Shown one piece after another: positions 61,028-64,000 of a stretch of 64,000 nt of DNA; the first letter of the stretch is position 1; the number at the start of each line of letters is the position of its first letter. A program made the position numbers and the translations under genes. The stretch comes from CBDANO01 sp965197665 (GTDB lineage: Bacteria > Chloroflexota > Dehalococcoidia > Lucifugimonadales > UBA3495): NCBI GenBank assembly GCA_965197665.1, contig CBDANO010000005.1:930001-994000 (forward strand), written 5' to 3'. The notes below the pieces were generated by a model. The model was given only the letters and a program-made list of their open reading frames with translations, had not been told where the DNA came from and searched no databases.

Positions 61028-61927
61028 TCAGGCGCTGTCGCTGCTGCGCATCTCAACTCCCGCTACCTCCTCTTGGAGCACCACGGCTACGGTGCGGTCC
61101 TTCTCTCCCCAACCCCGGTTCATGGCCTGCATCATTAGCTGCTCCACCAAGCTGCTCACCGGCAACGGCACGTCGTTTTGGCGGCCCAGTTCCGTGGCCA
61201 AGCCAAGGTCCTTTCGGCCTAGGTCCAGCGTGAAGTCGGGCGGCTCGAACCGGCGTTGGAAGACGGTGCGGGACAAGCGGGGGGCGATCGACCCGACGGC
61301 GCCCCGGCTGCCCGACTCCACCAAAATGGGAAGCTCCACTCCGGCCTTCAAACCAAGGGTGAGGCCCTCAGCGACGGCTTGAAGCACCGTGGCCGTGGTC
61401 ATGTTGTGGACCACCTTGCAGATGCAGGCGGTGCCCAGACCCCCGGTGTAGATCACCTTGTCCGCGAAGACGTCGAACATCGGGTGCAACCGGTCGAAGA
61501 GGTCCCGTTCCCCGCCCACCATCAAGATCACGCCTCGATCTATAGCATCCTGGGGGCTGCTTAGCACCGGGGAGTCCATCACGTGGGCCCCCTTGTCTCG
61601 AAACAGCGGTTCGAGTCTTCGGATAAGGTCGGGGCCGCAGGTTGACATGTCCAAATAGATGCCGCCCGGCTGGATGCCCTCGAGAATTCCTTCGGGTCCC
61701 TTGACCACCTGCTCGACCACCTGGGGCCTGGGCAAAGAAGAAAATAAGACCTCGCTGAGGCGGGCGGCCTCGGCTGGAGAACCGGCCAGCCGAGCGCCTC
61801 CTTCCAAGAGCGGTCTCACGGCCCCTTCCGAGATGTCATAGACCACCATCGGGTACCCCGCCTTCTGGATATTGACCGCCATGGGAGTACCCATCTTGCC
61901 GAGTCCAACAAAGCCCACCGTTTCCAT
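61028..61927 (-). CDS. NAD-dependent beta-hydroxyacid dehydrogenase (3-hydroxyisobutyrate dehydrogenase-like)
   Basis: A 299-residue oxidoreductase with a Rossmann motif GFVGLGKMGTPMAVNI at 5-20, the DMSTCGPDL substrate-side motif near 113, GGERDLFDRLHPMFDVFADKVIYTGGLGTACICKVVHNM near 158-196 with the catalytic Lys, and a C-terminal helical domain. DMSTC replaces the common DxST-(T/S)-xP pattern, so it may act on tartronate semialdehyde, hydroxyisobutyrate or similar acids. AGGAGGTTAACT precedes ATG 61927. The gene is separated from the CoA-transferase by the repeat region. Confidence 0.88.
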   Translation of the reverse strand: METVGFVGLGKMGTPMAVNIQKAGYPMVVYDISEGAVRPLLEGGARLAGSPAEAARLSEVLFSSLPRPQVVEQVVKGPEGILEGIQPGGIYLDMSTCGPDLIRRLEPLFRDKGAHVMDSPVLSSPQDAIDRGVILMVGGERDLFDRLHPMFDVFADKVIYTGGLGTACICKVVHNMTTATVLQAVAEGLTLGLKAGVELPILVESGSRGAVGSIAPRLSRTVFQRRFEPPDFTLDLGRKDLGLATELGRQNDVPLPVSSLVEQLMMQAMNRGWGEKDRTVAVVLQEEVAGVEMRSSDSA

Positions 61928-61956
61928 AGTTAACCTCCTGCCTGGGTTGGTTTAGA

Positions 61957-62095
61957 GGGTATTGAAAAAGTTTCCTCTTCCACTTGGGAGAGGGCAGGGT
62001 GAGGGCGATTCCCGACGCGGACCATCTCGGTTACCTTCAGACCTTTCCCCTCATCCTAACCCTCTCCCCGGGGAGAAGGGACTTTTGAAACCCCC
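61957..62095 (+). repeat. Dispersed MITE-like repeat, complete copy E
   Basis: 139 bases bounded by GGGTATTGAAAAAGTTTCCT and GGGACTTTTGAAACCCCC, which form imperfect terminal inverted repeats. The possible target duplication TTTAG occurs at 61951-61955 and 62097-62101. This is the only uninterrupted two-ended copy in the window and serves as reference for copies A-D. Confidence 0.75.
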
Positions 62096-62409
62096 ATTTA
62101 GGGAATTATATACCCGCGCACACCGGCATCGTGCGCCGGGGGCCGGGGCGCACCTAGATTGAGTTAACCCGATGCGCAATTTTTTCAGGCCGTGGATAGG
62201 ACTGCCAGTGCAACAACGGCGTCGCTCCATATGGCCCGTCTTCTACGAAAGAACTGGAGCGTGATAGGACTGTCCGCCAACGGCGGGCCAGCCCTATCAC
62301 GCTCTCTTTCCTCGGGGGTGGGGCAGCCCTCCCATTATGCTTGGACGAGATATAAGAAACTTGCACAAGGAATTAAGTTAATGGTTCGGCGCGGTCAATA
62401 GGAGAACGC
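62096..62409. other. Intergenic region between repeat copy E and the CoA-transferase
   Basis: Holds the hairpin at 62257-62304 and, around 62175-62265, a stretch resembling 30620-30700. No gene is visible in these 314 bases. Confidence 0.45.
62257..62304. terminator. Long imperfect hairpin beyond the CoA-transferase gene
   Basis: GAGCGTGATAGG and CCTATCACGCTC are perfect 12-base arms; inside them CTGTCCGCC and GGCGGGCCAG pair with one bulge around AAC. Followed on the plus strand by TCTTTCC. It can serve as terminator for the minus-strand gene ending at 62410. Confidence 0.55.
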
Positions 62410-63738
62410 TTAAGGGTAGAGCAACCGGCGGGCGGCTTTCTTCAAGCCGGCGCGGAAGTCGGGATGGGCGACGGCGGTCAGTTCTTCGGCCCGCTCCCGC
62501 ATAGTCTTTCCCAGCAGCCGCGCGACTCCGTGCTCCGTCACTACGATGTCGGCCAAGAGCCGCGGGACGCTGACCACCGTACCCTCGGGCAACAGCGGCA
62601 CGATGCGGGAGGCGGCGCCTCCATCATTGGCGGACGGGGTGGTGGAGGGAAGGACCGTAATGGAACGGCCGCCTCGAGACCATAAGGCGCCGGTCACTAC
62701 CTCCAACAGTCCGCCGGTGCCGCTCACCATCGCCGGTCCGATAGACTCGGACGCGATCTGGCCCGTGAGGTCCACCATCAAGGCGGCGTTTACGGCCAAC
62801 ATATTGTCGTTGGCCGCTATGTTCCTTGGGTCAAGCACGTAAGAGCATCCCCGCAGGTCGAAGGCGGGGTTATCTTCGAGGTACGCCCAGTCCTCTTCAT
62901 CCCCCACGATGCCGCACGAGACCGCCTTGCCTTGGTCAACCGACTTGCGTCTGCCGGAAATAACCCCGTCGCGCACGTACCGCGCCACCGGCGAAGGAGT
63001 GATCTCCGAGTGCCAGCCCAGGTCCTCCTTATCGTCGAAGGGCTGGCAATAGACTACGCCGAAGCTGGTAGCCCCGCCGCCGATCTGCAATGTGTCGCCG
63101 TCCCGCACCAGTTCGGCCACGTACCAGGCAATGGACCGGACGACCGGGCCGGGCCTGATGTGCCTCGCCGATAACGAAGGGCTGTCGTACTCGACGAAAT
63201 GGCTAAAGGCGTCCACGGGCAGAGTCGTTTCACCACAGCACCGGGGGATGCTGCGGCTAACCTCCGCCACGGCGCAACGGGCCCGAGCAATGTATTCTTT
63301 CTGGTTCCACACGTGGGGGCCTAGATTCACCATTCCGTTTTCGTCCGGAGGCGTAACTTGGACCAACACCACGTCGGGCGAGCGGCTCTCCGGCAGGGTC
63401 CGGCATTCCTCGGCGCCCTTGAAGCGAAGCGAGAATGGGGAAGGTAGAAAGTCGTGGCGGCGGCCTTTCATCGCTTCCCCGCTGAGGGGAGAGGCCCAGT
63501 GTTCATGGACCACCGTTAGGGGGCCTTCCAAGCCGGGTTGGAGCCACAGGTATGGCCACCCGGCGGCGGTGTGGGCCACCTCGACGCCCTCCAGCTCATC
63601 CATCCGCCCGGCCAGGGTATCGCCCAAGAGTTGGGGGTTGCACCCTATGGGGATCACCACCCGGTCCTTGGGCCGGATAGACTTCAAGGCTTCTTCGGCG
63701 GGCACCAGCCGGCGCCGGTATGTTTCTTGCCAGTCCAT
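62410..63738 (-). CDS. Acetyl-CoA hydrolase/4-hydroxybutyrate CoA-transferase family protein
   Basis: The 442-residue protein has the family-I CoA-transferase double-domain layout. The N-terminal half includes VVIPIGCNPQLLGDTLAGRM near 28 and DVVLVQVTPPDENGMVNLG near 122; the second half includes TLQIGGGATSFGVVY near 218, LGWHSEITPSP near 240 with the catalytic Glu that forms the CoA-thioester intermediate, and EHGVARLLGKTMRERAEEL near 412. It transfers CoA between carboxylic acids. ATG 63738 lies three bases after the stop of the B12-binding mutase subunit, so the two are in one operon and may act on methylmalonyl/succinyl-type or hydroxyacyl-CoA esters. Confidence 0.88.
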   Translation of the reverse strand: MDWQETYRRRLVPAEEALKSIRPKDRVVIPIGCNPQLLGDTLAGRMDELEGVEVAHTAAGWPYLWLQPGLEGPLTVVHEHWASPLSGEAMKGRRHDFLPSPFSLRFKGAEECRTLPESRSPDVVLVQVTPPDENGMVNLGPHVWNQKEYIARARCAVAEVSRSIPRCCGETTLPVDAFSHFVEYDSPSLSARHIRPGPVVRSIAWYVAELVRDGDTLQIGGGATSFGVVYCQPFDDKEDLGWHSEITPSPVARYVRDGVISGRRKSVDQGKAVSCGIVGDEEDWAYLEDNPAFDLRGCSYVLDPRNIAANDNMLAVNAALMVDLTGQIASESIGPAMVSGTGGLLEVVTGALWSRGGRSITVLPSTTPSANDGGAASRIVPLLPEGTVVSVPRLLADIVVTEHGVARLLGKTMRERAEELTAVAHPDFRAGLKKAARRLLYP

Positions 63739-63741
63739 TTC

Positions 63742-64000
63742 CTAAGCCTGGTTCTTTGGCCGATGGGAGTAAACAAAGGCTGCTATGTCTGGAATGCGGG
63801 ACCCCGGACCGAAAACACCGGTCACACCCATCGCCTCCAGGGAAGGGATGGCATCCTTGCGTACGATGCCGCCCACTACGATGGGCACGTGTGAGATGCC
63901 CCGCTCCGCCAATGCTTCCCGGAGGGCGGAAATGAGGGGTATAGGGTCCCGGTCGCAAATCCTATACCCAATGAAGTCAACGTCTTCCTGGAGAGCGGCG
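63742..64000 (-). CDS. Methylmalonyl-CoA mutase C-terminal (B12-binding) subunit, 3' part, runs off the right edge
   Basis: The open minus-strand frame that ends at TAG 63744-63742 codes 86 residues: DVDFIGYRICDRDPIPLISALREAL..., then VPIVVGGIVRKDAIPSLEAMGVTGVFGPGSRIPD. This is the second half of the cobalamin-binding Rossmann domain of methylmalonyl-CoA mutase-type small subunits (GG and GVxGVFGPG motifs). The DxHxxG cobalamin motif and the start lie outside the window. Acyl-CoA mutases of this type interconvert branched and linear acyl-CoAs. It sits directly upstream of the CoA-transferase gene. Confidence 0.85.
   Translation of the reverse strand, partial: AALQEDVDFIGYRICDRDPIPLISALREALAERGISHVPIVVGGIVRKDAIPSLEAMGVTGVFGPGSRIPDIAAFVYSHRPKNQA

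Overview
The window looks like part of a G+C-rich chromosome from a marine-type Chloroflexota bacterium, probably close to the SAR202 group. That placement is inferred from gene content: several Amidohydro_2 enzymes, a flavin-dependent luciferase-like monooxygenase, a MetE-like methyltransferase, amidases, an orphan molybdenum hydroxylase large subunit, a split transketolase and an IleS2-type isoleucyl-tRNA synthetase. No 16S rRNA or other decisive marker is present, so it is a working label. There are no rRNA genes, CRISPR arrays or prophage genes. One tRNA gene (Pro, CGG) is present.

Layout. 1-2 kb: the 5' part of an unknown gene cut by the left edge, then an HMG-CoA-lyase-like aldolase. 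2.1-7.3 kb: a TPP-riboswitch operon for thiamine-precursor salvage (ABC importer, GYD protein, TenA, ThiD), with a promoter that diverges from the aldolase promoter. 7.4-20.8 kb: housekeeping and DNA repair (IleRS, MutM, PPOX flavoprotein, SbcC, ABC-2 exporter, Ffh, AlkA-like glycosylase, 2H RNA phosphoesterase, Mug-type glycosylase). 20.8-33 kb: amidohydrolase, split transketolase, proB-proA operon with a small third gene, Mfd, TlpA-like lipoprotein, class III aminotransferase, tRNA-Pro. 33-41 kb: catabolic genes (frameshifted DUF1989 protein, amidase, flavin monooxygenase, two amidohydrolases, MetE-like protein). 41.6-52.5 kb: two related amidases bracketing a complete peptide/amide-type ABC importer and an SDR. 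52.6-57.6 kb: orphan molybdopterin hydroxylase subunit, a recoded glutaredoxin-DinB gene, a SirB1-like protein and a family 5 uracil-DNA glycosylase. 57.6-59.5 kb: a decayed IS110 element and noncoding DNA. 59.5-64 kb: MBL hydrolase, YbaK-type deacylase, beta-hydroxyacid dehydrogenase, CoA-transferase, and the end of a B12-binding mutase subunit cut by the right edge.

The most notable item is the gene at 55231-55992. Its reading frame crosses one TGA that sits exactly where the first Cys of a glutaredoxin CxxC motif belongs. A hairpin with the geometry of a bacterial SECIS element follows at once. I read it as a selenocysteine glutaredoxin fused to a DinB-type thiol-transferase domain. Other structure worth attention: a dispersed MITE-like repeat family with one copy interrupted by a second palindromic element; four tandem copies of the 3' end of a permease gene; and perfect 48-50 bp palindromes at gene ends.
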